Translations under genes and position numbers: made by a program
Notes under the pieces: generated by a model
What the model saw: only the letters and a program-made list of their open reading frames with translations
Databases searched by the model: none
What the model was told of the DNA's origin: nothing
Assembly: GCF_013464485.1 (NCBI RefSeq)
Contig: NZ_RAUX01000034.1
Location: 1-64,000 of the forward strand
Source of the DNA: Stenotrophomonas maltophilia
GTDB lineage: Bacteria > Pseudomonadota > Gammaproteobacteria > Xanthomonadales > Xanthomonadaceae
DNA: 64,000 nt
Direction of reading: 5' to 3'
In this document: piece after piece, positions 1-7,564 of the stretch
Layout: every line of letters begins with the position of its first letter
Position numbering within the stretch: position 1 is the stretch's first letter

Positions 1-32
1 GGGGGGGGGGCCCCCCCCCCCCCCCCCCCCCC
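1..32. other. Homopolymer G then C run at the window edge
   Basis: Ten G are followed by twenty-two C, directly before the stop of the ohr gene. Such a run is not seen elsewhere in the window and has no coding sense. It looks like a contig-end or assembly artefact rather than biology, though a true G/C tract cannot be excluded from sequence alone. Confidence 0.6.
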
Positions 33-41
33 ACCACCACA

Positions 42-467
42 TCAGGCAACGATCAGCGTCACGTCGATGTTGCCGCGGGTGGCATTCGAGTACGGGCAGA
101 CGATGTGCGCCTTCTGCACCAGTTCTTCCACCTGCTCGCGCGGCACGCCCGGCACGTTGATGGTCAACTCGGCTTCGATGCCGAAACCGGTCGGGATCTG
201 GCCGATGCCGACCTTGCCGGTGACGGTGGTGTCGGCCGGCAGCGCGACCTTGGCCTGGCCGGCGACGAACTTCAGTGCGCCCAGGAAGCAGGCCGAGTAA
301 CCGGCTGCGAACAGCTGTTCAGGATTGGTGCCCGGGCCGCCGGCGCCGCCCAGCTCGCGCGGGGTCGACAGCTGGATGTCCAGCACGTTGTCGGAAGAGA
401 CGGAACGGCCTTCGCGGCCGCCGGTGGAGGTGGCCTGGGCGGTATACAGAACCTTTTCGATGGACAT
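42..467 (-). CDS. ohr: Organic hydroperoxide resistance protein Ohr (OsmC/Ohr family)
   Basis: A cytoplasmic thiol peroxidase of 141 residues, the usual Ohr length, that reduces organic and fatty-acid hydroperoxides with lipoylated partners. The two redox cysteines expected of the family are present at about residues 60 (in SACFLGAL) and 124 (in VCPYSNAT), and Arg18 and Glu50 match the catalytic Arg/Glu. The short glycine-rich stretch before NPEQLF is typical of Ohr rather than OsmC. The start at 467 is preceded by an AGGAG-type site. No ohrR regulator is in the window, but an inverted repeat sits about 55-90 bases upstream of the start (listed separately). Confidence 0.95.
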   Translation of the reverse strand: MSIEKVLYTAQATSTGGREGRSVSSDNVLDIQLSTPRELGGAGGPGTNPEQLFAAGYSACFLGALKFVAGQAKVALPADTTVTGKVGIGQIPTGFGIEAELTINVPGVPREQVEELVQKAHIVCPYSNATRGNIDVTLIVA

Positions 468-519
468 CGGGATGCTCCTGGTCGGTGGGTGGGTGTTGCG
501 TTGGAGCCTACTTTGCCCG

Positions 520-557
520 GTTTTTGCGTACGTTGGGTTGCAATGCGTACGAAAAAC
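520..557. promoter_or_regulatory. Inverted repeat upstream of ohr, candidate operator
   Basis: Arms GTTTTTGCGTACG (520-532) and GCGTACGAAAAAC (545-557) pair at 12 of 13 positions around a 12-base centre that contains TTGCAA. The repeat lies between the CDF gene and ohr, where an ohr promoter must lie. Ohr genes are commonly repressed by the MarR-type sensor OhrR, but this repeat is not the classic OhrR half-site, so the regulator is unknown. Confidence 0.45.
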
Positions 558-578
558 TTGATTGATCGTCCTGTGGGC

Positions 579-1535
579 CTAGATCGTCCACTCGCGGTCG
601 GTGGTGAACATGATGGTCAGCCAACGGTCCGGCGAGGCTTCGCCCAGCGCATCGCCGATCTCATCACGCAGCTGGTCCCACTCCACCAGCGGCCGCGGCG
701 GGTCGTCCTCGCGCACCACGAAGAACAGCTCGATCTGCTCGCCACGCCCCACCTGCGCCACATAGCTGCGGTGTTCGACGAAACCGTGCTTGGCGACGAT
801 GCCGCGCGCCACCGCATCCACGTGTGCCTGCAGCTCCGGCGGGGTCACCAGCAGGATGCCGGACAGCGCCCGGCGCACGGTGCCGAGCGGGGCGATCATT
901 ACCAGCACGCAGACGAAAGCAAGAATGGCCGGGTCGATATAGGGCCCGACCCAGGCCAACGACGTGCCCCGCACCAGCACACCGCCGAGGAAGGCCAGCA
1001 GGTAGCAGGCCGACATGCTGGCCGCGATCACCCAGTTCTTCGCATCCAGCGCGATGAATTCCGAACCGATGCGGCGGTTGGCGCGCAGAATGAACCACGC
1101 CAGCGCGCCTTCGCCCACGATCGACAACCCGGCAAAGGCGATGGCCGGGCCCAGCGCAATGTGGCGGCCCCCGGACATCAGTGCATCCACCGCATTGACC
1201 AGGGCATACAGTGCCGCACCGATCATCAGCGTGCCGCTGACCCCCAGCACGATCGGTTCCAGGTGCCAGAAGCCCATGGTGAAGCGTTGGTTGAGTCGCG
1301 ACTGCAGCGCGTCGGTGCTGGTGGACAGCGCGATCAGCCGCGCGACCAGCAGCGACAGCCAGGTCATCACCACATCGATCAGGCCATAGATACCGTCGAA
1401 GATGATCAGCGACGAATTGGCCAGCAGGCCGAACACCACCGCCGCTGCCGCCAGCAGCAGCGAGCCCGCGATGGACAGGCGCAGCACGCCTTGCTCAGTG
1501 CGCGGATCAAAGAAACGTTCGGTGGTGGCAGGCAT
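579..1535 (-). CDS. Cation diffusion facilitator family transporter
   Basis: An inner-membrane divalent-metal/proton antiporter of about 318 residues. Several hydrophobic segments fill residues 17-230, and the second carries an aspartate pair (Asp47 and Asp54 in a DGIYGLID stretch) in the position where CDF proteins bind metal. The C-terminal ~90 residues form a soluble domain like the CDF cytoplasmic domain. The reading frame stays open upstream to 1757, but those residues are not hydrophobic and overlap the tail-operon promoter, so the start at 1535 (MPATTERF) is preferred. Substrate metal cannot be told from sequence. It is the left host flank of the tail locus and is read away from it. 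Confidence 0.8.
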   Translation of the reverse strand: MPATTERFFDPRTEQGVLRLSIAGSLLLAAAAVVFGLLANSSLIIFDGIYGLIDVVMTWLSLLVARLIALSTSTDALQSRLNQRFTMGFWHLEPIVLGVSGTLMIGAALYALVNAVDALMSGGRHIALGPAIAFAGLSIVGEGALAWFILRANRRIGSEFIALDAKNWVIAASMSACYLLAFLGGVLVRGTSLAWVGPYIDPAILAFVCVLVMIAPLGTVRRALSGILLVTPPELQAHVDAVARGIVAKHGFVEHRSYVAQVGRGEQIELFFVVREDDPPRPLVEWDQLRDEIGDALGEASPDRWLTIMFTTDREWTI

Positions 1536-1662
1536 GCGGGAATCCAGCGGGGAGCGCACTGCGGCAACGGTGCCGCACCATTCTATCCAGCCCGTTGCAT
1601 GTCTCCGTGACCACACCTGCGCAGGCCCCGGAAAAGTCACCAGACTGGTAACCGTTTGCGGA

Positions 1663-1691
1663 TTGACGGGTGCACACCCGAAGCGTATCGT
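1663..1691 (+). promoter_or_regulatory. Sigma-70-like promoter of the tail operon
   Basis: A TTGACG -35 box (1663-1668) and a TATCGT -10 box (1686-1691) are separated by exactly 17 bases, the closest match to the sigma-70 consensus noticed in this region. Transcription would start near 1698 and meet a terminator within about 45 bases. The spacer contains a small palindrome (GGTGCACACC). The arrangement resembles lambda pR', where Q must load before the terminator. Confidence 0.55.
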
Positions 1692-1710
1692 TTGTACCAC
1701 GATGACATAG

Positions 1711-1740
1711 AAGCCTCCGGTGACCGCCGGGGGCTTTTTT
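1711..1740 (+). terminator. Intrinsic terminator in the tail-operon leader
   Basis: A 10-bp stem (AAGCCTCCGG pairing with CCGGGGGCTT, one U-G pair) with a six-base loop ends in a run of six T. It lies directly behind the promoter at 1663-1691 and 170 bases before the first tail gene, so transcripts from that promoter should mostly stop here unless they are antiterminated. Confidence 0.7.
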
Positions 1741-1775
1741 GCGTTCACGGCCTGCAATGCCGTGTCATCCCCTTC

Positions 1776-1811
1776 GCGGCCCTGCCTTGTCTGGCAGGGC
1801 CGCTTCTGTTT
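1776..1811 (+). terminator. Second strong hairpin in the tail leader
   Basis: A perfect 11-bp G+C stem (1776-1786 with 1793-1803) and a six-base loop are followed by a T-rich tail (TTCTGTTT). It is a probable second, tandem terminator before the tail genes. Confidence 0.5.
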
Positions 1812-1814
1812 CCG

Positions 1815-1882
1815 CCCCGACCCTGTCCTTTTCGCGCTCCCTGATGGGAGCGCGCGGCGTAGCCGCGTGCGCAGGGTCGGGG
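1815..1882 (+). promoter_or_regulatory. Three-way-junction leader structure
   Basis: An 11-bp outer stem (CCCCGACCCTG at 1815-1825 with CAGGGTCGGGG at 1872-1882) encloses two hairpins, 1833-1841 with 1846-1854 and 1854-1858 with 1862-1866. The structure ends about 20 bases before the strong AAGGAGG ribosome site of the first tail gene. It could be an antitermination or translation-control element, or a repeat of unknown origin. Confidence 0.4.
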
Positions 1883-1913
1883 CACTTCACATCCATCAAC
1901 GAAGGAGGATTCG

Positions 1914-2426
1914 ATGCCCCTGCTGACCCTTGAGCAGTGTCGCGCGCACTGCCGTATCGACGGCGACTTTGACGACGCCATCCTGGGTGACCTGCTGGCC
2001 GCAGCCAGCGACGCAGCCGCGGCCTACCTGGGCCGCGAACTGTACGCCGACCAGGCCGCGCTGGATCAGGCGCTGGATCAATTGCCGCAGGACATGGCGG
2101 CGGCGGTGACCGGGCATGAAGCCGCGGTTGCCGCCGCCAATGCCGAGACCAACGCGGCCAAAGCCAAGGCCATGCGCGATGTGGCCGATCGTCGCTTGGC
2201 CGTGGCCACTGCGCGCAGCGCACGCCTGCTGCTGGGCATGCCGGCCAATGACAGCATCCGTGCCGCGGTGCGCCTGCTGCTGGGCCATCTGTACGCCCAT
2301 CGCGAAGCGGTGGTCGTCTCCGCGCAGGCGCTTGATGCACCGGCGGGCACTGCTGCCATCGCAATGGAACTGCCGTTCGGCGTGGCCGCGCTGCTGGATC
2401 CGTACCGACCGACAGCAACGCCATGA
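1914..2426 (+). CDS. Phage head-tail connector (gp6-like adaptor)
   Basis: A 170-residue protein that opens with the typical connector signature (LTLEQCRAHCRID, then ILGDLLAAASDAAAAYLG) and ends in a helix with HLYAHREAVV before a PYR tail, as in HK97 gp6 / phiE125 gp8-type adaptors that sit under the portal. The middle (about residues 45-100) is an Ala-rich helical insertion longer than in most family members. The ribosome site AAGGAGG is strong. It overlaps the next gene by 4 bases. A connector makes sense only with a portal and capsid, none of which are in the window. Confidence 0.75.
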   Translation: MPLLTLEQCRAHCRIDGDFDDAILGDLLAAASDAAAAYLGRELYADQAALDQALDQLPQDMAAAVTGHEAAVAAANAETNAAKAKAMRDVADRRLAVATARSARLLLGMPANDSIRAAVRLLLGHLYAHREAVVVSAQALDAPAGTAAIAMELPFGVAALLDPYRPTATP

Positions 2427-2773
2427 ACGCCGGCCACCTCAATCGCCGCGTCCGCGTCGAGCGCCAGGATGGTCGGCTCGATGCCTGGGGGCAGCCACTG
2501 GATGCGTGGCTGCCGGTGGCTGAACTGTGGGCTGCCATCACCGCCGATGCCACCGATGGCGTGCAGCGGCTGACGCTGGAAAGCCGCCTGCCGGTCACCA
2601 TCCGCCGCCAGCGCTTCCATGTACGGCTGGCGGCCGCGAGGCAGGTCGGTATCCAGGTCGGCATGCGCATCGTGCATGACGGTCGCGTCTTCGACATTAC
2701 CGGTGTTGCCCCCGACTTCAGCCGGCGCCAGACCACGGTGCTGTTCACCGAACAGTCTTCAGGCATGGCCTGA
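2423..2773 (+). CDS. Phage head closure / head-tail adaptor protein (SPP1 gp16-like)
   Basis: A 116-residue protein with the features of head-tail joining proteins: an N-terminal LNRRVRVERQ strand, the WAAITADATDG stretch, then RIVHDGRVFDITGVAPD near the C-terminus. These proteins close the capsid after DNA packaging and bridge to the tail. The ATGA overlap with the connector gene indicates translational coupling. Identification is by motif and gene order. Confidence 0.75.
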   Translation: MNAGHLNRRVRVERQDGRLDAWGQPLDAWLPVAELWAAITADATDGVQRLTLESRLPVTIRRQRFHVRLAAARQVGIQVGMRIVHDGRVFDITGVAPDFSRRQTTVLFTEQSSGMA

Positions 2774-2787
2774 GCAAGGACACTGCG

Positions 2788-3144
2788 ATGAGTTACGAAG
2801 TGAAGCTGTACTCGCTGCTGGGTCCTCTGCTGCAGGGCCGGCTGTATCCCGATGTCCCGCCGGAACCGGTCACCTATCCCTGCGCGATCTATCAGCAGGT
2901 GGGTGGACAGTCCGTATGGTTCAACGAAGGGTCCATTCCCGAACAGAAGCACGCCCGCGTGCAGCTGACCGTCTGGGCAGATACACGTGCCCAGGCCAAC
3001 ACCCTGATCCGGGAAATAGAGGATCAGGTATGCGGAGGTCTACCGAAGTCCGAATCGTTCGGAGCCGCCATTGCCGTACATGAGCCGGCAATCAGGAAGT
3101 ATGGCGCACGACTCGAATTCGGGCTGTGGTACGCCAACCCGTAG
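2788..3144 (+). CDS. Phage tail terminator / completion protein (DUF3168-like)
   Basis: A 118-residue protein matching the DUF3168 pattern: an N-terminal helix (YSLLGPLLQGRLYPDVPP), a CAIYQQVGG strand, QLTVWADTRAQANTLIREIE and a final beta segment. Members cap the tail tube and join it to the head. It lies 14 bases after the head-closure gene and before a terminator hairpin, the same position as in lambda-like and HK97-like tails. Confidence 0.7.
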   Translation: MSYEVKLYSLLGPLLQGRLYPDVPPEPVTYPCAIYQQVGGQSVWFNEGSIPEQKHARVQLTVWADTRAQANTLIREIEDQVCGGLPKSESFGAAIAVHEPAIRKYGARLEFGLWYANP

Positions 3145-3170
3145 TTTCACCGTTGCATGCAACACCCCAG

Positions 3171-3192
3171 ACCCGGCGCTCGCCGGGTTTTT
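3171..3192 (+). terminator. Terminator hairpin between tail terminator and tail tube genes
   Basis: An 8-bp stem, ACCCGGCG (3171-3178) with CGCCGGGT (3181-3188), carries a run of T. It sits inside an otherwise tightly packed operon, so it should lower downstream expression unless antiterminated, or it may protect processed 3' ends. Confidence 0.6.
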
Positions 3193-3220
3193 CATTTCAA
3201 TCCACATGAGGAAATACACC

Positions 3221-3880
3221 ATGGCACTCAAGCTTCCCAAGGGCACCCAGTTCGGCTTCGCACCGGTCGTCTCCACCGCCATCGCCACCAGCGCGATCTC
3301 CAAGGCCGCGCCGGCACTGGCCAGCGTCGCCGCCAACAGCGTCGATACCGGCGATGTGGTGGTCATCGAGCTGCCGGGTTGGCCGGCCCTGAACAACCGC
3401 GCCACCCGCGCTGGTGCTGAAGCCACCGGCAGCGTTGAACTGCTGGGCATCGACACCACCGACACCGTGCTGTTCCCGGGCAACAGTGGTGCTGGCGTAC
3501 TGCGCAAGGCCGGCGCCTTCGTTGACCTGGACCAGCAGGGCGACCCGACCACCGCCGGCGGCGAGCAGCAGTACTGGAGCGGCACGCTGCTGGAAGACCC
3601 GACCGGTCGCCAGGTGCAGATGCCGACCTTCAAGAACGCCAAGACCATTACCCTGCCGCTGTTCTACGATCCCAAGAAGCCGTGGTACTCGGCACTGAAG
3701 AACGTTGATGCCAAGGGCGAGCCGGTGATCCTGCGCGCCAAGCTGGTCGGCGGCGACGTGCTGTACTGGTACGGCTACCTCAGCTACAACGGCGACCCGA
3801 CCATGGCCGCCAACACCCCGATGGGCACCACCGCGACCTTCACCGCGTTGGCCGACTCCATCCTGGTGGAGGATGTCTGA
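3221..3880 (+). CDS. Major tail tube protein
   Basis: A 219-residue protein expected to form the stacked hexamers of the tail tube. The N-terminus (MALKLPKGTQFGFAP), the Thr/Ala-rich segment and the later KAKLVGGDVLYWYGYLSYNG-like strand pattern fit phage tail tube proteins of siphoviruses. The frame is open upstream to 3071, but a GAGGA site 8 bases before the ATG at 3221 decides the start. Its stop codon shares one base with the next start (TGATG), so it is coupled to the tail chaperone gene. Confidence 0.8.
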   Translation: MALKLPKGTQFGFAPVVSTAIATSAISKAAPALASVAANSVDTGDVVVIELPGWPALNNRATRAGAEATGSVELLGIDTTDTVLFPGNSGAGVLRKAGAFVDLDQQGDPTTAGGEQQYWSGTLLEDPTGRQVQMPTFKNAKTITLPLFYDPKKPWYSALKNVDAKGEPVILRAKLVGGDVLYWYGYLSYNGDPTMAANTPMGTTATFTALADSILVEDV

Positions 3881-4188
3881 TGTTCCAGGTCAAAGCACCT
3901 GAGACCTTCAAGAGCACCCTGACCATTGCCGGCCATGGCCGCGAGCAGAAGCTCAACCTGACCTACCGTCACCTGCAACAGGCTGCGTATGCGGATCTGC
4001 TGCAGCGCCTGGCGGCTGGCGAAGTGACGCCCGCCCAGGCAATCCTGGACATCGTCTCTGAGTGGGATGCAGATGTAGCGCTGGATACGGCGGGTGTGGA
4101 GCTGGCGCTTCAGCAGCAGATCGGCCTGGACGGCGCCATCGTAGGTGGCTACGTGCAGGCCCTGCAGGTAGCGCGCAAGGGAAACTGA
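3880..4188 (+). CDS. Tail assembly chaperone, short form (lambda gpG-like)
   Basis: A 102-residue protein, the unshifted product of a G/GT pair. In lambda-like phages gpG coats the tape measure protein during tail assembly. The short form ends in a TGA at 4186-4188, which directly follows the slippery heptamer GGGAAAC (4179-4185). Gene order (tube, this, tape measure) and the frameshift site support the call more strongly than sequence similarity. Confidence 0.8.
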   Translation: MFQVKAPETFKSTLTIAGHGREQKLNLTYRHLQQAAYADLLQRLAAGEVTPAQAILDIVSEWDADVALDTAGVELALQQQIGLDGAIVGGYVQALQVARKGN

Positions 4189-4496
4189 TCGAGGCGGTGG
4201 GGGCACTGTACTGGCGTGCCCCCACCGAGGCCGAACTGAATCAGCTCGGCCTGAAGGCAAAGCACTTTCAGCCGCCAAAGGTCGAACTCTGGCCGGAATG
4301 TGCACTTCCCATCGACATCTTCTCGCGGGTCTCCACCCAGTGGCGCACTGGCGCCGGTGGCCCGACGGGTCTGGACTACAACGTGGTCTACCAGGAGCTT
4401 GAGCGTGAGGGGCTTACTGCCGAGAAGCACGCAGAAGTAATGGCAGGCATCCGCGTGATAGAGCGGGCTGCCCTCGACGAGATGCACAGTCAATGA
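3880..4496 (+). CDS. Tail assembly chaperone, -1 frameshifted long form (gpGT-like)
   Basis: A -1 slip on GGGAAAC at 4179-4185 bypasses the TGA and continues with CTG ATC GAG in the frame that runs to 4496, adding about 103 residues to give a ~205-residue fusion. The added part (EAVGALYWRAPTEAEL, later PIDIFSRVSTQWR and LDYNVVYQELE) looks like the DUF1799-type second half of lambda gpGT, which binds tail tube subunits. That second half has no good start of its own. Lambda uses the near-identical heptamer GGGAAAG. The intact heptamer argues that the operon is still under selection. Confidence 0.85.
4179..4185 (+). promoter_or_regulatory. Programmed -1 ribosomal frameshift site
   Basis: GGGAAAC fits the X XXY YYZ slippery pattern in the correct register: zero frame reads GGA AAC TGA, and the -1 frame reads GGG AAA CTG. 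The stop codon immediately 3' should promote pausing. Confidence 0.85.
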
Positions 4497-4516
4497 GCCA
4501 CTTGATGGCTCACACC

Positions 4517-4544
4517 GACCCCGCCAACCGGCGGGGTCACTTTT
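4517..4544 (+). terminator. Terminator-like hairpin before the tape measure gene
   Basis: A 9-bp stem, GACCCCGCC (4517-4525) with GGCGGGGTC (4530-4538), is followed by AC and four T. It is the second such hairpin inside the tail operon. Confidence 0.55.
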
Positions 4545-4559
4545 CCTGAGGAAACCCCT

Positions 4560-7199
4560 ATGAGCGAGACACCGCTCGGTGTTGCGCGGGTGGATATCGA
4601 GGTCAACAGCAACCTCGGCGCCGCCACGCAGGCTGCCAAGCGCAGCCTGGCCGACATGACCGCCTCCGCACAGCAGCAGTATCAGCAACTGGACAGGGCT
4701 GAGCGCGCGCGCCTGCAGATGCTGCTGCAGCAAAGTGCGCAGGTGGACAGCATGCGGCTGGAGCAGGAGATGCTCAATGCCGTACTCAAGGCCAGCGCAG
4801 TACTGATCAACGAAATGGCCCGTCAGATGGCCAGCAATGAACGCGCCATCCGCGCAGCGCGGGATGAGCTGCGTGCCTATCGCAACGAAGCCGAAGCGGT
4901 GGCGAACACGACGGGCAGCGCGACGGCTGCGTTGGGCGGAAACCCAGGCGCCGGTGCGGGTGGCTCGACGTTCGCTGACCAGATCGGCAAAGCGACGGAG
5001 CTGAAGGGTGCCTATGACGATGCGGCCGAGGTTCTTACCGGGCTGGTCGGTCGTTTCCCCGCGCTGGCCAATCCCATGGCGGCGGCGGCAGCAGCACTGG
5101 CTGCCGCCGTGGGTGGGGTAGCCGTCGCCTGGAACTCCGCCAGTGACGAGGCAGCGACCTTCGAGCGATCGCTGCTGATCGTCGGCGATCGGCTCAGCGC
5201 CAATGTGCCTCAGCTGACCGGCTATGCGCAGGCCATGAGCAGAATTGACGGCATCACCATGAGTGAAGCCTCCGAAGCACTGAACCAGGTCGCCATGACA
5301 GGTCAGTTCGCCGGGGACGAACTGCGGATGGTCGCGCAGGCTGCACTGCAGTGGCAGGAAGCCGGTGTCAGCAGTGCGGAAGACGTCATCGCTTCGTTCG
5401 TCAAGATCAGGCAGGACCCGATTGCTGCGCTCAGGGAGCTGGAGCAGCAGACCGATGTCCTTACCGGCGCGCAGCAGAAGCAGATCCAATCACTGATCGC
5501 ACAGGGAAACCAGGCCGACGCTTCGGCCCTGCTGATGCAGGCGTATGCGGGCAGGATCGGAGAGGTGGCACCTCGGGTCATCCAAAGCGCTACGTTGATG
5601 GAGAGCGCATGGCGCAGGGCGAAGATCGTCTTCTCCGACCTGTGGGACATGGTGAAGGAGCCATTCAGAGCAGACAGCGGCGACGATCTGCGCAAGAACA
5701 TCGCAGATGCCGAAACCAACCTGCGCCGCTGGAGCAACACCACCCTGGGCGGAACCACAGGCTCAAGCTACAGCCTCGCCGAATATGCTCGTGCCAAGAA
5801 GGAGCTTGAAGAAGCCAGGGAAGCGCTGCACGCGGTACAGCGGAACATCAAGCCCATCCTGATCGAAGCGACGCTGCCTGTCAGCCGACCATCTGCAGCC
5901 CCGCCCTCGCGCGGGACACCCGTCGCCGCAATTGCACGTCTCCCTTCTGTGCCGGCCGAACCTACCTTGTTCGAGCGTATCCAGAAGCAGATCGACCAGA
6001 ACGAGATCCAGTCGTTGGGGATCGACAAGAAGACCGCAAGCGCGCGCCTCCTTGAAGAAGCCACGATTGCGCTGACGAATGCGGAGGAGAGAGGCGACAC
6101 GGCTGCCGCCATGCGCCTGAAAACGGCACGTGACAGCCTCGAGGTCAGCGATAAAGCGCTTGCGCAGAAGAAGGAAGAGATTGCAGCTGCCGCCCAACTC
6201 GAGAAGCTCAACAGATCCCTGGGAGACGCGGAAGAAGCGCGCCGCAGTGCGAATGAGCAGGAACTCCTGGGGTTCGGTCACGGTAAGGAAGCCACTGCAC
6301 GGCTCACCCGCGTCAATGCCATCCAGCGTGAGTACGAACAGGCGATGAGGACACTGCGCAACAGCGGTGTTTCCGAGAACAGCCAGAGTTTCCGCGATCA
6401 GTCTGATGCGCTGCGCTCGAGCCGCGATCGCCGCTTGAATGATGAGCAGGACCATCAGGGGCGCCGGATGGAGAAGATGGGCGACTGGCGCAATGGGGCG
6501 CGCAGTGCCTTTGAGGACTACAACGAGTCCGCCGCCAATACGGCCGGCATGACCCAGGAACTCTTCAGCAAGGCATTCAAGGGCGCTGAAGATGCACTGA
6601 CCAAGTTCGTTCTTACTGGCAAGCTGAACTTCAGCGACCTGGCCGATTCGATCATCGCAGACCTGGCTCGAATCGCAGCCCAGCAGGCGCTGATGGGCAT
6701 CATCAACAGTGTGGTGGGCGCCTTCGCCGGAAGCATGGGTGGGGGTGCCAGCGCAGCCCCCTCGACGGGGTTCGCCGCCGGCTTCGGCAACAACACCGGC
6801 TGGCTGAGCAGCGGCAACATGACGCCTCATGCTCTGGGCGGCGTCTATGCCTCGCCCAGTCTCTCTGCCTATTCCGGCGGTGTCTACAACACCCCGCAAC
6901 TGTTCGCCTTCGCAAAGGGCGCCGGCGTGTTTGGTGAGGCTGGCCCGGAGGCAATCATGCCGCTGCGGCGCGGACCGGACGGTCGCCTCGGGGTGGCTGC
7001 ACATGGCGGCGGCGGTGGCGGTGGCGTGGGTGTGAGCATCCGCATCGACAACAACGGTGGCAAGGAAGTCACCACCAACGAAAGCATGCTGCAGCAGTTC
7101 GGCAACGAGATCGGCCAGTTTGTGGAACGCAAGTACCGCGAGCTGCAGAGTCGTGACCTGAAGGCAGGTGGTGTGCTCAGCAGGAGTGCCATGCAATGA
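4560..7199 (+). CDS. Tail tape measure protein (lambda gpH-like)
   Basis: An 879-residue protein that sets tail length and is ejected ahead of DNA in siphophages. The N-terminal ~110 residues are Gln/Ala-rich coiled coil. A hydrophobic segment lies near residues 160-200. A long charged helical region follows at about 450-650. The C-terminal third has the lambda tape-measure pattern (KFVLTGKLNFSDLADSIIAD, then a Gly/Ala-rich stretch) and the common ending motif FGEAGPEAIMPLRRG. The length would predict a tail of very roughly 130 nm if the usual ~0.15 nm per residue holds. The reading frame is intact. It overlaps the next gene by 4 bases (ATGA). Confidence 0.9.
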   Translation: MSETPLGVARVDIEVNSNLGAATQAAKRSLADMTASAQQQYQQLDRAERARLQMLLQQSAQVDSMRLEQEMLNAVLKASAVLINEMARQMASNERAIRAARDELRAYRNEAEAVANTTGSATAALGGNPGAGAGGSTFADQIGKATELKGAYDDAAEVLTGLVGRFPALANPMAAAAAALAAAVGGVAVAWNSASDEAATFERSLLIVGDRLSANVPQLTGYAQAMSRIDGITMSEASEALNQVAMTGQFAGDELRMVAQAALQWQEAGVSSAEDVIASFVKIRQDPIAALRELEQQTDVLTGAQQKQIQSLIAQGNQADASALLMQAYAGRIGEVAPRVIQSATLMESAWRRAKIVFSDLWDMVKEPFRADSGDDLRKNIADAETNLRRWSNTTLGGTTGSSYSLAEYARAKKELEEAREALHAVQRNIKPILIEATLPVSRPSAAPPSRGTPVAAIARLPSVPAEPTLFERIQKQIDQNEIQSLGIDKKTASARLLEEATIALTNAEERGDTAAAMRLKTARDSLEVSDKALAQKKEEIAAAAQLEKLNRSLGDAEEARRSANEQELLGFGHGKEATARLTRVNAIQREYEQAMRTLRNSGVSENSQSFRDQSDALRSSRDRRLNDEQDHQGRRMEKMGDWRNGARSAFEDYNESAANTAGMTQELFSKAFKGAEDALTKFVLTGKLNFSDLADSIIADLARIAAQQALMGIINSVVGAFAGSMGGGASAAPSTGFAAGFGNNTGWLSSGNMTPHALGGVYASPSLSAYSGGVYNTPQLFAFAKGAGVFGEAGPEAIMPLRRGPDGRLGVAAHGGGGGGGVGVSIRIDNNGGKEVTTNESMLQQFGNEIGQFVERKYRELQSRDLKAGGVLSRSAMQ

Positions 7200-7525
7200 C
7201 CGATACATTCACCTGGCCGGCAACCAGCCAGAGCACCGGTACCACCACTGCCGCCGTGAAGCGCGCAAAGTTCGGTGATGGCTATGCGCAGGCCGTTGCC
7301 GATGGCCTGAATATCACCTCGCGCAGCTACCAGCTGCAGTTCGTCGGCAACCGCAGCACGATCAACGAGATCGTGGCCTTCCTGGATGGTCATGCCGGTC
7401 GCAGCTTCCTGTGGAAGGGGCCATTGGGGCAGGGACTGTACATGTGTGATTCCTACACCGACAGCCATCTCGGCGGCCAGGTATCAACCATCACCGCCAC
7501 GTTCGAGCAGACCTTCCAGGCGTAG
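7196..7525 (+). CDS. Minor tail protein (lambda gpM-like)
   Basis: A 109-residue distal-tail protein with the gpM pattern: an N-terminal FTWPATSQSTGTT segment, VKRAKFGDGYAQ, then HAGRSFLWKGPLGQGLYMCDSY and a final TFEQTF strand. In lambda, M is followed directly by L. Here four fibre genes and one accessory gene are inserted between them. Confidence 0.85.
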   Translation: MTDTFTWPATSQSTGTTTAAVKRAKFGDGYAQAVADGLNITSRSYQLQFVGNRSTINEIVAFLDGHAGRSFLWKGPLGQGLYMCDSYTDSHLGGQVSTITATFEQTFQA

Positions 7526-7564
7526 GCATGGGCATGGTTCTTGAACCATAAGGGAGCAGAAACA

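Noticed and set aside
105-1610. A ~500-codon plus-strand frame over ohr and the cation transporter
   Set aside because: It is antisense to two well-supported genes, is rich in Arg/His/Gln as GC-rich shadow frames are, and has no ribosome site or known motif.
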